Shown: positions 8,966 through 18,575 of the stretch, piece after piece
Layout: each line of letters opens with the position of its first letter
Position numbering within the stretch: the first letter of the stretch is position 1
NCBI GenBank assembly: GCA_025517565.1
Contig: JAOPKD010000004.1
Coordinates: 1-64,000 of the forward strand
Length of the DNA: 64,000 bases
Direction of reading: 5' to 3'
Source: Halapricum hydrolyticum
GTDB lineage: Archaea > Halobacteriota > Halobacteria > Halobacteriales > Haloarculaceae
The notes under the pieces: model-generated
Database searches by the model: none
The model's input: only the letters and a program-made list of their open reading frames with translations
What the model was told of the DNA's origin: nothing
Translations under genes and position numbers: made by a program

Positions 8966-9541
8966 TCACCGTCGCTCCGCACGAAGCACTGCGACCGCCA
9001 GCGCTCCCATGATGGCGGTGCCGATCGGGATCGGCACGCCGGCGAGGCCTCGATCGAGGAAGTACAGTACCGACGCGGACGCCGTCGCGACGGTCGCGGC
9101 CGCCAGCAGCCAGCCGATCACCCGAACTGGATCGACAGGACTGCGCTCGATCACCGTCTCTTCCCGCAGGTAGAACGCGAGACTGAACGCGAACGAACCC
9201 AGCAACGCGACCGCCCCGAGCGCCCACGCGAGACTGCCCAGTTGCATGTAACCGTCGTAGTGTCCGATCGCTCCGACGGGTGAGGCGACGAACAGGCCAG
9301 ACGCGAACTGTGTGCCGGGATACTGGGCCGCCAGTGCGTTGGTGGCAGAGACGAGCTGGTCGCCGACCGCCAGCACGACCGGAAACCGGATCTGCAACTC
9401 GACGATCGAGAACCGAACGAACACGACGGTACTGTCCAGTGGGGCGTTCGGGTGATAGACCACGTTCCAGGGCAATACCATCGCGATCCACGCCGAGAGG
9501 ACGGCGAACTCGCCGGCGTACTCCGAGCGGACCCAGGCCAT
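8966..9541 (-). CDS. Conserved haloarchaeal membrane protein (DUF7549-like)
   Basis: The 191-aa product has four to five hydrophobic segments (about residues 12-30, 85-100, 115-140, 150-170, 172-190) and begins MAWVRSEYAGEFAVLSAW, a sequence I associate with a haloarchaeal family of unknown function (DUF7549-like; from memory). The start is set at 9541, because a promoter identical to that of lig lies 26 nt upstream; the in-frame extension before it would overlap that promoter. It is a stand-alone gene divergent from the DUF5793-like gene. No catalytic motif is visible. Confidence 0.65.
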   Translation of the reverse strand: MAWVRSEYAGEFAVLSAWIAMVLPWNVVYHPNAPLDSTVVFVRFSIVELQIRFPVVLAVGDQLVSATNALAAQYPGTQFASGLFVASPVGAIGHYDGYMQLGSLAWALGAVALLGSFAFSLAFYLREETVIERSPVDPVRVIGWLLAAATVATASASVLYFLDRGLAGVPIPIGTAIMGALAVAVLRAERR

Positions 9542-9566
9542 TGTCAGAGTTGCCACGGGCCGGGGG

Positions 9567-9583
9567 CCTAATACTTCGGGATT
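9567..9583 (-). promoter_or_regulatory. Leaderless core promoter (identical to the lig promoter)
   Basis: The 17-mer including TCCCGAAGTATTAGG on the coding strand ends 26 nt before the ATG at 9541, as it does before the DNA ligase gene. It is assigned as BRE plus TATA box. Confidence 0.6.
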
Positions 9584-9808
9584 AGCGTAGCTGATCGGAG
9601 TAACTCTCATTCCGATCGGGTGACCGGATCATCGCTCCCGGGCGAAATCTATGGATTTCTACGCTACTCCCTAACTGTGCGTTCGTGGCTGTTTTCGACA
9701 CTCCGGGTGCCGAATTCCTCCCGAAACGTTACGATCGACAGTATACCGATGTCGCTCGCCGGTTGCGTTACGTTCTTCTGGCGCCGTACCGTAGATTCAG
9801 GCGAGTCA

Positions 9809-10231
9809 ATGCGGCGGGAAGAGTTCACGACCCACGTCGACGCTGACGAACGAGTGCCCCGGCTGACCGTGCGCTTCGAGGGGGCCCCGGCGGTCCTTCG
9901 GGACCGACTAGCCGAGGATGGACAGGTCCCGGAGGCCTCCGACCTCGACGTCTCCTATCGACGGACACCGGCGGACGATCCCGGAGTCCTCGGCGTGTCC
10001 CACCGGCTTACCGGTGAGTTCGCCTTCGAGGCCCCGCTGGAGTCGTCGGACCTGCACTCGCTCGTCGCCGCCACGAGCCGCCGCGCGGAGGGCGATCGAC
10101 ACTACCGGCTCCGGATCGAACCCGGCGACGGCGACCCCGTCGTCTTCGAGAAAGACACGCTGCTGGTCTACGACGGCGACGGCAATCTCGACCGCGAGCA
10201 CAGCCTCATTCCCGGCGGCGTCGAACTGTGA
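9809..10231 (+). CDS. DUF5793-like haloarchaeal protein
   Basis: A soluble acidic protein of 140 residues starting MRREEFTTHVDADERVP. Its organisation resembles the haloarchaeal DUF5793 family, whose role is unknown. It has alternating short strands and an acidic surface, with no cysteines in likely metal sites and no membrane segment. The in-frame region upstream of ATG 9809 is rejected as coding because it is AT-richer and has no haloarchaeal codon bias. The gene converges on sir2, with a short T-rich stretch between them that probably terminates transcription. Confidence 0.7.
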   Translation: MRREEFTTHVDADERVPRLTVRFEGAPAVLRDRLAEDGQVPEASDLDVSYRRTPADDPGVLGVSHRLTGEFAFEAPLESSDLHSLVAATSRRAEGDRHYRLRIEPGDGDPVVFEKDTLLVYDGDGNLDREHSLIPGGVEL

Positions 10232-10252
10232 ACCCGTCTTCTCTTTTGAGAC

Positions 10253-11005
10253 TCATTCGACTGCCTCGACCAGCGCCGGCAACGCCGCTGTCACGTCTTC
10301 CCGGAGATCGTATTCTGCCCGGTCGCTGACCGGTGTCTCCTCCAGGTTGACGATCGCGAGCGTCGCTCCCGACCGCTGGGCGCGCGCAGGTAACCCGGCC
10401 GCCGGCTGGACCTGCAGCGACGAGCCGATCGCCAGGAAGAGATCGCTCTGCCCGGCCAGTTCGTGGGCCCGTATCGTCGGCTCGTCCGGCATCGACTCCC
10501 CGAAGAGGACGACCGCCGGCTTCAGGACGCCGCCGCAAGCTTCACACCGGGGCGGTAGTTCACCGTCTTCGGCTCGCTCGAACGCCGTCTCGGCCGGGAT
10601 CCGACGGCCACACTCGACGCACTCGGCCTCGCGGTTCGTCCCGTGGAGTTCGATCACCGTCTCGGAGCCGGCGACTCCGTGCAGACCGTCGACGTTCTGG
10701 GTGACGGCGGCGTCGAGGTACCCCATTCCTTCCAGATCTGCGAGTGCCTCGTGGGCAGCGTTCGGTTCGATCTCACCGTCCCCGTAGAAGGTCTCCCGGA
10801 GGTCGATCCGGTCGCGCCAGAATCCCGCTGGATCGGCGTCGAACCGCCGGTAGTGGAAATCGCGCTGGTCGAACTGCTCCCAGATGCCGCCCTCGCCCCG
10901 AAACGAGGGGATGCCCGACGCGGTCGAGACGCCCGCGCCGGTCAGTGCGACGACCCGCTCCGCGTCGGCGACCTCGGCCGCCAGCGACTCGATCCGATCG
11001 TTCAT
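10253..11005 (-). CDS. Sir2-family NAD-dependent protein deacetylase
   Basis: This 250-aa sirtuin removes acyl groups from lysine using NAD+, producing nicotinamide and O-acyl-ADP-ribose. Seen motifs are GAGVSTASGIPSFRG (NAD site, near residue 20), TQNVDGLHG with the catalytic histidine in IELHGT, and a zinc site from CVECGRR and CEACGG. The order matches the small archaeal/bacterial sirtuins (class III or U type). ATG at 11005 (MNDRIESLAAEV) is chosen because the family starts there; the longer frame overlaps the sucC promoter region. In haloarchaea targets may include chromatin proteins or acyl-CoA synthetase, but nothing here shows which. Confidence 0.92.
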   Translation of the reverse strand: MNDRIESLAAEVADAERVVALTGAGVSTASGIPSFRGEGGIWEQFDQRDFHYRRFDADPAGFWRDRIDLRETFYGDGEIEPNAAHEALADLEGMGYLDAAVTQNVDGLHGVAGSETVIELHGTNREAECVECGRRIPAETAFERAEDGELPPRCEACGGVLKPAVVLFGESMPDEPTIRAHELAGQSDLFLAIGSSLQVQPAAGLPARAQRSGATLAIVNLEETPVSDRAEYDLREDVTAALPALVEAVE

Positions 11006-11108
11006 GTCCAGACCTACGGTGTCGGATGAGTTGGCTCCTGCGGATCCGGAAGCGTCGATGTCGAGCTGGAACGGCAAACATGTCGGCCACACCTGCAGCA
11101 GGGCCGGG

Positions 11109-11116
11109 ATTTAAGC
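11109..11116 (+). promoter_or_regulatory. TATA-like box of sucCD
   Basis: ATTTAAGC ends 27 nt before the sucC ATG, the right distance for a leaderless transcript. It lies in GC-rich sequence with no other candidate. Confidence 0.55.
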
Positions 11117-11142
11117 GCGCGCCACTCCCCTGTGAGAGTGAC

Positions 11143-12312
11143 ATGCGATTGCACGAATACCAGGCCAAGGAGGTCTTCGCGGCGGCCGGGATCCCGACGC
11201 CGGACTCGCAACTGGCCGGGACCGTCGAGGCGGCCGTCGAGGCGGCCGAGTCGATCGGCTACCCGGTCGCGATCAAGGCACAGGTACACGTCGGCGGACG
11301 CGGCAAGGCCGGCGGGATCAAACTCGCCGATTCGAAAGCCGAAGCACGCGAGGCCGCCGACGCGATCCTCGGGATGGATCTGAAGGGGTATCGCGTCGAG
11401 CGCGTTCTCGTCGAGGAGGCGGTCGATTTCGTCGACGAGTTGTACGTCGGCGTGACGATGGACCGCGGGCGGGGCCGCCCCGTCGCGATGGTCTCGACAC
11501 GTGGCGGCGTCAACATCGAGGACGTCGCCGCGGAGGAGCCCGACGCCATCGCCCGCGAGCACGTCGACCCGGCCTTCGGGATGCACCCCTTCCAGGCACG
11601 CAAGGCAGTCTACGAGGCCGGCGTCGATCGCGACGTGGCGGGCGAGGTCGCCTCGATCCTGCGGACGCTGTATCAGCTCTGGGACGAGCGGGACGGCAGC
11701 GACGTCGAGATCAACCCGCTGATGGTGACGAGCGCGGAGTCAGGGGACGGCGAGCGCGGGGTGATCGCCGCCGACGCCGTATTCAACGTCGACGAGGACG
11801 CCCTCTTTCGTCAGCCGGAACTCGCCGAGATGGAAGAGGAGGCCGGTAGCGGCGACGAACTCGAAGCCAAAGCCGACGAGTACGGTTTCGATTACGTCCG
11901 CCTGTCGGGCAACGTCGGCATCATCGGCAACGGCGCGGGGCTGGTGATGACGACGCTCGATCTCGTCGACTACTACGGTGGCGAACCGGCCAACTTCCTC
12001 GACGTGGGCGGCGGTGCCAAGGCCCAGCGGATCGCCAACGCGCTCGATATGGTCTTCTCCGACGACAACGTCGATTCGGTGGTGTTCAACATCTTCGGCG
12101 GGATCACCCGCGGCGACGAAGTCGCCAGTGGCATCAACCAGGCTCTCGAGGAGTTCGACGAGATCCCCAAGGAAGTAGTCGTCCGGCTGGCGGGCACGAA
12201 CGCCGAGGAGGGCATGGAGATCCTCAACGAGGAGCTGGTCACCGTCGAGTACACGCTTGAGGACGCCGTCAAACGTGCCGTCGAATACGCACAGGAGGTG
12301 CAAGCACAATGA
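11143..12312 (+). CDS. sucC: Succinate-CoA ligase (ADP-forming) beta subunit
   Basis: The 389-aa subunit begins with the family signature [18 protein letters not shown] and has an N-terminal ATP-grasp domain (about 1-235) and a C-terminal CoA-ligase domain with [12 protein letters not shown] and the [11 protein letters not shown] segment. With SucD it interconverts succinyl-CoA and succinate with ADP or GDP phosphorylation in the citric acid cycle. It overlaps sucD by 4 nt (ATGA), so translation is coupled. The start at 11143 is fixed by the family N-terminus and the TATA box 27 nt upstream. Confidence 0.97.
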   Translation: MRLHEYQAKEVFAAAGIPTPDSQLAGTVEAAVEAAESIGYPVAIKAQVHVGGRGKAGGIKLADSKAEAREAADAILGMDLKGYRVERVLVEEAVDFVDELYVGVTMDRGRGRPVAMVSTRGGVNIEDVAAEEPDAIAREHVDPAFGMHPFQARKAVYEAGVDRDVAGEVASILRTLYQLWDERDGSDVEINPLMVTSAESGDGERGVIAADAVFNVDEDALFRQPELAEMEEEAGSGDELEAKADEYGFDYVRLSGNVGIIGNGAGLVMTTLDLVDYYGGEPANFLDVGGGAKAQRIANALDMVFSDDNVDSVVFNIFGGITRGDEVASGINQALEEFDEIPKEVVVRLAGTNAEEGMEILNEELVTVEYTLEDAVKRAVEYAQEVQAQ

Positions 12313-13181
12313 GTGTTCTCGTCGACGAAGACACGCGCGTCGTGGTACAGGGAATCACCGGCGGAGAGGGCCGGTTCCACACCGAGCAGATGCTCGAATA
12401 CGGAACGAACGTCGTCGCCGGCGCGGTGCCGGGCAAAGGCGGCCAGGAGGTCGCCGGCGTCCCGGTCTACGACACCGTTCAGGGGGCCGTCCGCGAGGAG
12501 GACGCCGACGCCTCGGTCGTGTTCGTCCCGCCCGCGTTCGCGGCGGACGCGGCCTTCGAGGCGCTCGACGCCGACGGGCTGGACCTGGTCGTAACTATCA
12601 CCGAGGGGATCCCGACCCAGGACATGAGCCGTGTCTATCGCAAACTCGAAGAGACCGACACGCACCTCGTCGGCCCGAACTGTCCGGGCATCATCACGCC
12701 GGGCGAGGCAAAGCTCGGGATCCTGCCCGGGAACATCTTCGCGTCGGGTAATGTCGGCGTTGTCTCCCGGTCCGGCACGCTCACCTACCAGGTCGTCGAC
12801 AATCTCACCCAGCGCGGAATCGGCCAGACGACCGCGATCGGTATCGGCGGCGACCCGATCATCGGGACGGACTTCATCGACGCTCTTGAGTTGTTCGAGG
12901 CCGACCCAGAAACCCACGCCGTCGTCATGTGCGGCGAGATCGGGGGCGAAGACGAGGAGGAGGCCGCCCGCTACATCGGCGAGCACATGGACACGCCCGT
13001 CGCCGGCTTCATCGCCGGCCGCACGGCGCCGCCGGGCAAGCGGATGGGCCACGCCGGCGCGATCGTCTCCGGAAGTGGTACCGGCACTGCCGAATCGAAG
13101 ATCACCGCGCTCGAAAACAACGGCGTCCCCGTCGGCGACACGCCGGAAGCCGTCGCCGACCACATCGAAGACCTGCTGTAG
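12309..13181 (+). CDS. sucD: Succinate-CoA ligase alpha subunit
   Basis: The 290-aa alpha subunit binds CoA in its N-terminal Rossmann domain ([18 protein letters not shown], residues 10-27). It carries the phospho-histidine in GHAGAIVSG near residue 240, and [11 protein letters not shown] lies at the domain border. It forms the enzyme with SucC, with which it overlaps by 4 nt. Length and motifs are normal and no further gene belongs to the operon: the next gene starts 82 nt downstream. Confidence 0.97.
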   Translation: MSVLVDEDTRVVVQGITGGEGRFHTEQMLEYGTNVVAGAVPGKGGQEVAGVPVYDTVQGAVREEDADASVVFVPPAFAADAAFEALDADGLDLVVTITEGIPTQDMSRVYRKLEETDTHLVGPNCPGIITPGEAKLGILPGNIFASGNVGVVSRSGTLTYQVVDNLTQRGIGQTTAIGIGGDPIIGTDFIDALELFEADPETHAVVMCGEIGGEDEEEAARYIGEHMDTPVAGFIAGRTAPPGKRMGHAGAIVSGSGTGTAESKITALENNGVPVGDTPEAVADHIEDLL

Positions 13182-13263
13182 GGCGCAAGCCCCTGTCTCC
13201 GCCCGTTCGAGCAACCCGGCCTGATACGAACTTTGATACTAGCGAGCACACAACACGGACACG

Positions 13264-14634
13264 ATGACTGATCCCGAGCCGATACGCGTGTTGCACGTCG
13301 ACAGCGACGCCGACCTGCTGGAGGTGGTGGCCGAGCACCTCGAATCCGAAGCCCCGGCGCTGCGTGTCGAGGGCGCGACGACTCCGGAGGCAGCACTGGA
13401 CCGACTCGGGCGGGACTCGATCGATTGTGTCGTCAGCGACCATCGCCCGGCCGGGATCGACGGGCTGGCACTGCTCGAGCGCGTCCGCGAGCGCGATCCG
13501 GAGATGCCCTTCGTTCTCTACACGAGCCACGGGAGCGAGGAGATCGCCAGCGAGGCCATCTCGGCGGGGGTCACCGAATACATGCAAAAGGAGACCGGCA
13601 CCGATCAGTACGCCGTCCTCGCGAACACGATCGTCAATGCGGTCGAGCACGCCCGCGCGGAAGCCGCGCTCGGAGAGAGCGAACAGCGCTACCGGACGCT
13701 CGTCGAGCAGAGCCACGACGGGATCTTCATCTACCAGGACGGCGTCTTCGAGTTCGTCAACGAGCGCCTCTGTGCGATCACGGGCTACGAGGAGTCCGAG
13801 CTACTCGGCATGGGCGCGTTCGAACTCATCCATCCCGAGGATCGCGACCGCGTGCGGGAGATCGTCCGACGTCGACAGGCCGGCGAGAACGGGTCGAGCC
13901 GATACGAGGCGCGAATCGTCACTGCCGACGGAGAGACCCGGGAGTTGTCGCTCAACGTCCGGTCGATCACTTACGACGGCGAACCCGCGCAGATGGGGTC
14001 GGCCCGGGACGTCACCGACCGCTACCGCAGCGACGAACGCCTCGACGAGTTCGCCAGTGTCGTCGCACACGACCTCCGAAACCCGCTGAACGTGCTGGCC
14101 GGTCGACTGAATCTCGCCCGCGAGACTGGCGACGACGTCCACTTCGACGCGCTCGAACGGTCGATCGACACGATGGAGACGCTGCTCGAAGACATGCGCG
14201 AACTCGCCCGCGCCGGGCTGCCGGTCCGCGATCCCGTCGTCGTCGACGTCGCCGACGCGGCCCGCGCGGCACGGGAGGGTCTCGACGCCGAACTCGACCT
14301 GACGCTCGCCGACGACCTCCCGACGATCGAGGCCGACCGCGACCGCCTCGAAGACGCCTTCGCCGAGTGTTTCGAGAACGTCGCCGTCCACGCCGAGGAC
14401 CGATCGGTCCGCGTCGAACCGGTAGCGGGCGGCTTCGCCGTCGTCGACGACGGTCCCGCCATTCCCGAAGGCGAACGCGACCGCGTCTTCGAAGCCGGGT
14501 ACACGACTGATCCCGACCGGACCGGGTTCGGGCTGGCGATCGTCGAGTGGATCGCCGACGCACACGGCTGGTCGGTCGCGGCCGAAGAATCGTCGTCTGG
14601 CGGGACGCGGATCGTCGTCACGGACGTCGAGTGA
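13264..14634 (+). CDS. Receiver-PAS-histidine kinase signalling protein
   Basis: This 456-aa soluble protein has a receiver domain first (residues 1-125, phospho-acceptor D59 in VVSDHRPAG), then one PAS domain (about 140-255), then a HisKA-type dimerisation helix with H269 in VVAHDLRNPL and a HATPase domain (about 350-456, DDGPAIPE and GFGLAIVEW). This receiver-first hybrid order is common in haloarchaea. No membrane segment is present, so it probably senses an intracellular cue. It stands alone between sucCD and the ABC exporter genes, and the signal and output regulator are unknown. Confidence 0.88.
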   Translation: MTDPEPIRVLHVDSDADLLEVVAEHLESEAPALRVEGATTPEAALDRLGRDSIDCVVSDHRPAGIDGLALLERVRERDPEMPFVLYTSHGSEEIASEAISAGVTEYMQKETGTDQYAVLANTIVNAVEHARAEAALGESEQRYRTLVEQSHDGIFIYQDGVFEFVNERLCAITGYEESELLGMGAFELIHPEDRDRVREIVRRRQAGENGSSRYEARIVTADGETRELSLNVRSITYDGEPAQMGSARDVTDRYRSDERLDEFASVVAHDLRNPLNVLAGRLNLARETGDDVHFDALERSIDTMETLLEDMRELARAGLPVRDPVVVDVADAARAAREGLDAELDLTLADDLPTIEADRDRLEDAFAECFENVAVHAEDRSVRVEPVAGGFAVVDDGPAIPEGERDRVFEAGYTTDPDRTGFGLAIVEWIADAHGWSVAAEESSSGGTRIVVTDVE

Positions 14635-14723
14635 TCTACTCCCGGGCCCAGCCGGCAGCCCCGCTATCACCGTCGATACTGCGAGGCAACCTATACGTGC
14701 AGCCAGCCAATACGGACAGACGA

Positions 14724-15644
14724 ATGATCGAGGCCCGCGACCTCCGCAAAGAGTACGGCGGCTTCCCGGCCGTCGAAGGGAGTACGTTTTCGGTCGAGTC
14801 CGGCGAGGTGTTCGGCATCATCGGCCCGAACGGGGCCGGCAAGACGACGACGCTGAAGATGCTCGCGGGACTGATCGAACCCACGAGCGGGAGTGTCTCG
14901 GTCGCCGGGTACGACGCCGGCGAGACCGAAATGCGACGCCGACTGGGGTTTCTCCCCGAGGAGTCGCCGCTGTACGAGGAGATGACTGCCGACACCTATC
15001 TTCGCTTCTTTGCCGACCTCTACGACGTGCCCGAGGACGTCGCGGCCCGGCGGATCGAGGAGACGCTCTCGGAACTCGATCTCCAACACCGGGATCGCCA
15101 GATCGGGGATATGTCCAAGGGCATGAAACGGAAAGTCGCGATCGCCCGGTCGCTGATCAACGATCCGGACGTGTTGATCTACGACGAGCCCGCGAGCGGG
15201 CTGGACCCGCTGACGACGAACTACATCATCGAGTTCACGAGCCAGCTGGCCGCGGAGGGCAAGACGATCGTCTTCAGCGCGCACAACCTCTTTCACGTCG
15301 AGTCGATCTGCGATCGCGTGGCCATCATGAACGGGGGTGAGATCGTCGCTCGCGGCGACCTCGACCAGCTACAGGCCGAGCACGGCGAGACGGTCTATCA
15401 CGTCCACGCGACCGTCGAGGTGCCCGATAGCGTCGCCAGGAACGGCCAGTACGTCCGGACGGTCGAATCGATGGACGAGGTCGAGGCGACCCGGGAGGCC
15501 GCCAGCGAGGCCGGCGGCGAGATCGTCGACATCCGGACCGAAGAGTCCAGTCTCGAAGAGGTCTTCCTCAACGTAGCCGACGGCCACGACTCTCGATCGC
15601 GGTCCGATCGGGGGGCGGACGCCGAGTCGGGTTCGGAGGCCTGA
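14724..15644 (+). CDS. ABC-2 exporter ATP-binding protein (NatA-like)
   Basis: The 306-aa ATPase has Walker A GPNGAGKTT, a family-typical altered signature (MSKGMKRKV) and Walker B VLIYDEPASGLD, then an extra C-terminal domain of about 80 residues. It belongs to the NatA/CcmA-like group that powers export with ABC-2 permeases. ATG at 14724 (MIEARDLRKEYGGF) is the family start. The next gene starts with GTG 2 nt downstream of its stop, and a third gene overlaps that, so these form one operon with both permeases. The substrate is unknown; in some archaea such systems export sodium, lipids or peptides. Confidence 0.88.
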   Translation: MIEARDLRKEYGGFPAVEGSTFSVESGEVFGIIGPNGAGKTTTLKMLAGLIEPTSGSVSVAGYDAGETEMRRRLGFLPEESPLYEEMTADTYLRFFADLYDVPEDVAARRIEETLSELDLQHRDRQIGDMSKGMKRKVAIARSLINDPDVLIYDEPASGLDPLTTNYIIEFTSQLAAEGKTIVFSAHNLFHVESICDRVAIMNGGEIVARGDLDQLQAEHGETVYHVHATVEVPDSVARNGQYVRTVESMDEVEATREAASEAGGEIVDIRTEESSLEEVFLNVADGHDSRSRSDRGADAESGSEA

Positions 15645-15646
15645 CC

Positions 15647-17527
15647 GTGCGACCGCGAAAGATCCTGCGGATCGGCCGCTGGGAGGTGACGAAAAACGCC
15701 GGCGGGATCGACCGCAAGACCGCTGCGGTCGTCGGTGCGACGCTGCTCGTGCTGGGCGCGGCCGTCCCGCTCGTGCTCGCACAGGGCGGCGTGACCCTCG
15801 ACGAGGGCTTCTACCGGGTCGGCGTCGCGGAGGAGAGCCCGCTGTATCCGGTCGTCGAGGACGATCCGACCTTCGCGGTTCGCGATTCCGACGCGGAACT
15901 CGGTTCGGCGATCGACCTGCAGATCGACGGCACGCAGGTCGTCGCCAGCGACACCCAGAAGGGGCAGGCCGCGCTGGCGGAGTTGCGAGGCAGCGTCGAC
16001 TCGTACAACGACCGCGTGATGGCCGGCGAGTCCAACCAGTCGGCCGCGTTCCCGGTCACGGTGACGCTCGAGTACGCCGAGCGCAACCGCACGATCGCCC
16101 CTGCGGACGGTGGTGACGGCACGACCGGCGATGGAGCAACTGGCGGCGGGGCCGGCGATCAGGGTGGCTCCGACGATGGAGGTGGCGATGGAACGACCGG
16201 CGACGGCGGTGACGGCTCCGACGGCGGGACAACCGGTGGCACCACTGACGGCGGTGCCGGCGGTGACGGGGCCACGGGCGGCGGCTCGAGTGGCGATATC
16301 GGCTCGATCGCCCGCGGTCTCACGGGCAGTGACGCGATGACCGGCACGCCGTCGGACATCTCGCCGCCGTTTCCCTTCCAGTCGCTGATCCTGGCGTTTC
16401 TGTTCGTCATCCCGCTGAACTTCGTCATCCAGGCCTACGGGTCGACGATGTTGAGCGAGCGACTCAACCGGCGGGGCGAACTCATGCTCGTCGCGCCGGT
16501 CAGCCGCTGGGACATCATCGCCGGGAAGACCTTGCCGTACTTCCTGGGGGCGATGGTCTTCGAGGGGGCGATCGCGGGTGCGATCATCGCCCTCGAACCC
16601 GGGTCCGGAAGCGGCGCGTACGCCCTTCTGGCGGTCGTGCCGCTGGTGTTGCTCTTCCTGGCCGCAACCTTCCTCGGGGCGATGTTCGCCAGGTCGTTCA
16701 AGGAACTCACCTTCGTTACTGTCTCGATCACGGTCGGGCTGACGACCTACGCGTTCGTGCCGGCGATCTTCACCGACGTGACGCCGATCGCGCTGGTCTC
16801 GCCGCTGACGATCGTCGTCCGTGACATCCAGGGCGTCGCGATCGAACCCCTGGAGATGGCGATCTCGACGGTGCCGCCGCTTTTCACCGCGACGCTGTTT
16901 TTCGTCCTCGGAGCGGGCCTGTACCGCGAAGAGGACATGTTCACCCAGCGGTCGATCCCGCTGAAGGTACTGGACTCGCTCGCCGGTCGGATCCGGCGAC
17001 GGCGCAGCGTCGCGCTGGTCGTCGTGTTGCTCATGCCGCTGGTCATCCTCGCGGAACTGGTCGCCGTGGCTGCGGTCTATCCGATCTCGATGGCACTTCC
17101 CCGGGAACTGTGGCTCGGGCTGATACTGCTCGCGATCGTCGTGATCGAGGAGGTAGCCAAGAGCCTGCCGGCCTACGCGGGATTCGTCCACAACCGCTAC
17201 GACCGGACGGTTCGGTCGGCACTGACCGTCGGTGCGCTGGCGGGACTCGGCTTCTTCGTCGCCGAGAAGGGGCTGCTGATCGTCCAGTTGCTGGGCGGGC
17301 TGCCGGAGGTCCAGCAGGCGGCGGTCGTCTCGGCCGGCCCGACCGCCGGGATCAGCCCGATGGTCGCGCTGGTGCTGTTGCTCGCACCGCTGGCGTTGCA
17401 CGTCGTCACGGCGGCGACGTCGGCGGTCGGCATGCGATCCGGCCGTCAGGGCTACGCCGTCGGGCTCACTGCGGCGATCGCGATTCACTTCGTCTACAAC
17501 TTCGCGGTGGTGATGCTCGTTGTTTGA
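15647..17527 (+). CDS. ABC-2 permease fused to a PrsW-like protease domain
   Basis: The 626-aa membrane protein starts with GTG at 15647. Residues about 20-240 hold one membrane helix, an extracytoplasmic domain and a Gly/Thr/Asp-rich low-complexity stretch (about 150-225). An ABC-2 permease core with about six helices follows (240-430). The last ~180 residues form a separate helical domain with VIEEVAKSLPAYAGF near residue 499, the EExxK signature of PrsW-type glutamic intramembrane proteases, and a later HFVYNFAVV. It overlaps the next permease by 8 nt. The fusion suggests that export and membrane proteolysis act on the same substrate, for instance processing of a secreted peptide. This is inference. 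Confidence 0.8.
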   Translation: MRPRKILRIGRWEVTKNAGGIDRKTAAVVGATLLVLGAAVPLVLAQGGVTLDEGFYRVGVAEESPLYPVVEDDPTFAVRDSDAELGSAIDLQIDGTQVVASDTQKGQAALAELRGSVDSYNDRVMAGESNQSAAFPVTVTLEYAERNRTIAPADGGDGTTGDGATGGGAGDQGGSDDGGGDGTTGDGGDGSDGGTTGGTTDGGAGGDGATGGGSSGDIGSIARGLTGSDAMTGTPSDISPPFPFQSLILAFLFVIPLNFVIQAYGSTMLSERLNRRGELMLVAPVSRWDIIAGKTLPYFLGAMVFEGAIAGAIIALEPGSGSGAYALLAVVPLVLLFLAATFLGAMFARSFKELTFVTVSITVGLTTYAFVPAIFTDVTPIALVSPLTIVVRDIQGVAIEPLEMAISTVPPLFTATLFFVLGAGLYREEDMFTQRSIPLKVLDSLAGRIRRRRSVALVVVLLMPLVILAELVAVAAVYPISMALPRELWLGLILLAIVVIEEVAKSLPAYAGFVHNRYDRTVRSALTVGALAGLGFFVAEKGLLIVQLLGGLPEVQQAAVVSAGPTAGISPMVALVLLLAPLALHVVTAATSAVGMRSGRQGYAVGLTAAIAIHFVYNFAVVMLVV

Positions 17528-18569
17528 CGACGTTCGAGTCGCCATCGCGCGGCGCGACATCGCCAGTCTCTCCCGGGAGAAAACGATCGTCCTCGCGCTG
17601 GCGATCCAGATCTTTATCGCCGCCTTCTCGTCGTTTCTGGTCGTCGGGCTCACCTCGCTGTACGATCCCGGCAGCGTCGAATCCGGCGAACTCACCTTCG
17701 GGGTCTCCGGCGACGCCCGTGACGAGCTCGATGAGGCGGCACGGTCGGCCGGCGTCGGGACGGAACACTACCCGACGCGCGAAGCCGCGCTGGACGCCTT
17801 CCGGCGCGGGGAGGTGGTCGGCGTCTTCCACGCCGAATCGGTCGACCGGCGGACATCGGTGACGGTGACCGTCCCCGACAGCAGCGTGCAGTCGACGCTC
17901 GCGGTCGTGAAGGCCCAGGACGCGCTGGAAGCACTCGAACGCGACGAGCGCACGCGTCGGGCCACACACCTCGAGACCCAACCCGTCCCGCTCCCGCCGG
18001 AGGCCGACGCCAGTTCCTACTTCGGGTTCACCTACACGGTGCTCGTGCCGCTGCTGTTGTTCCTGCCGCCGTTCATCAGCGGCTCGGTCACCGTCGACGT
18101 CCTGACCGAGGAGATCGAACGCGGGACGCTGGAGTTGCTTCGCGTTGCGCCCGTCTCGCTGACGGACATCTTCGACGGGAAGGCGCTGGGGATGGCGATC
18201 CTGGCCCCCGCGCAGGCGCTGTTGTGGATCGCGCTGCTGGTCGTCAACGGGATCACCGTCACGAACGTCCTGCCCCTGCTGGCGCTGGTCTCGGCGGTCG
18301 CGCTGCTGGTCGTCGTGCTCGGTGCGGTGCTCGGACTCCTGCTGGCTCAGCGTCGACAGGCCCAGTTGCTGTACTCGATCATCGCGCTGGGACTGTTCGG
18401 CCTGGCCGCGCTTCTGCCCGAACACCCCGCGACCGTCGCCGCGAAGCTCGCAGTCGGCAGCGAGACGACCGTCTCGACCGCGACGGTCCTCGGGCTCTCG
18501 GTGCTCGCTGTCGTGCTGTACGCCGCTGCTCGCAGCTACGTGGGCACGATCGATCCCGAGCGGTACTAA
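17520..18569 (+). CDS. ABC-2 type permease
   Basis: The 349-aa permease begins with a TTG codon inside the 3' end of the previous gene (8-nt overlap), a sign of coupled translation. It has one N-terminal helix, a roughly 120-residue extracytoplasmic domain, then five or six helices containing TVDVLTEEIERGTLELL, the ABC-2/NatB-like conserved segment. With the preceding ATPase and fused permease it makes a heterodimeric exporter. An ATG is absent at the N-terminus, so the TTG start is inferred from context. It converges on trpA. Confidence 0.82.
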   Translation: MFDDVRVAIARRDIASLSREKTIVLALAIQIFIAAFSSFLVVGLTSLYDPGSVESGELTFGVSGDARDELDEAARSAGVGTEHYPTREAALDAFRRGEVVGVFHAESVDRRTSVTVTVPDSSVQSTLAVVKAQDALEALERDERTRRATHLETQPVPLPPEADASSYFGFTYTVLVPLLLFLPPFISGSVTVDVLTEEIERGTLELLRVAPVSLTDIFDGKALGMAILAPAQALLWIALLVVNGITVTNVLPLLALVSAVALLVVVLGAVLGLLLAQRRQAQLLYSIIALGLFGLAALLPEHPATVAAKLAVGSETTVSTATVLGLSVLAVVLYAAARSYVGTIDPERY

Positions 18570-18575
18570 CGGTGA

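Noticed and set aside
9620-9808. 63-codon N-terminal extension of the DUF5793-like protein
   Set aside because: Its base composition and codon use are unlike the rest and the family start is at MRREEF.
15398-17695. 765-codon open frame antisense to the ABC exporter genes
   Set aside because: Low-complexity Asp/Arg/Gln translation and full overlap with well-supported ABC genes mark it as a shadow.
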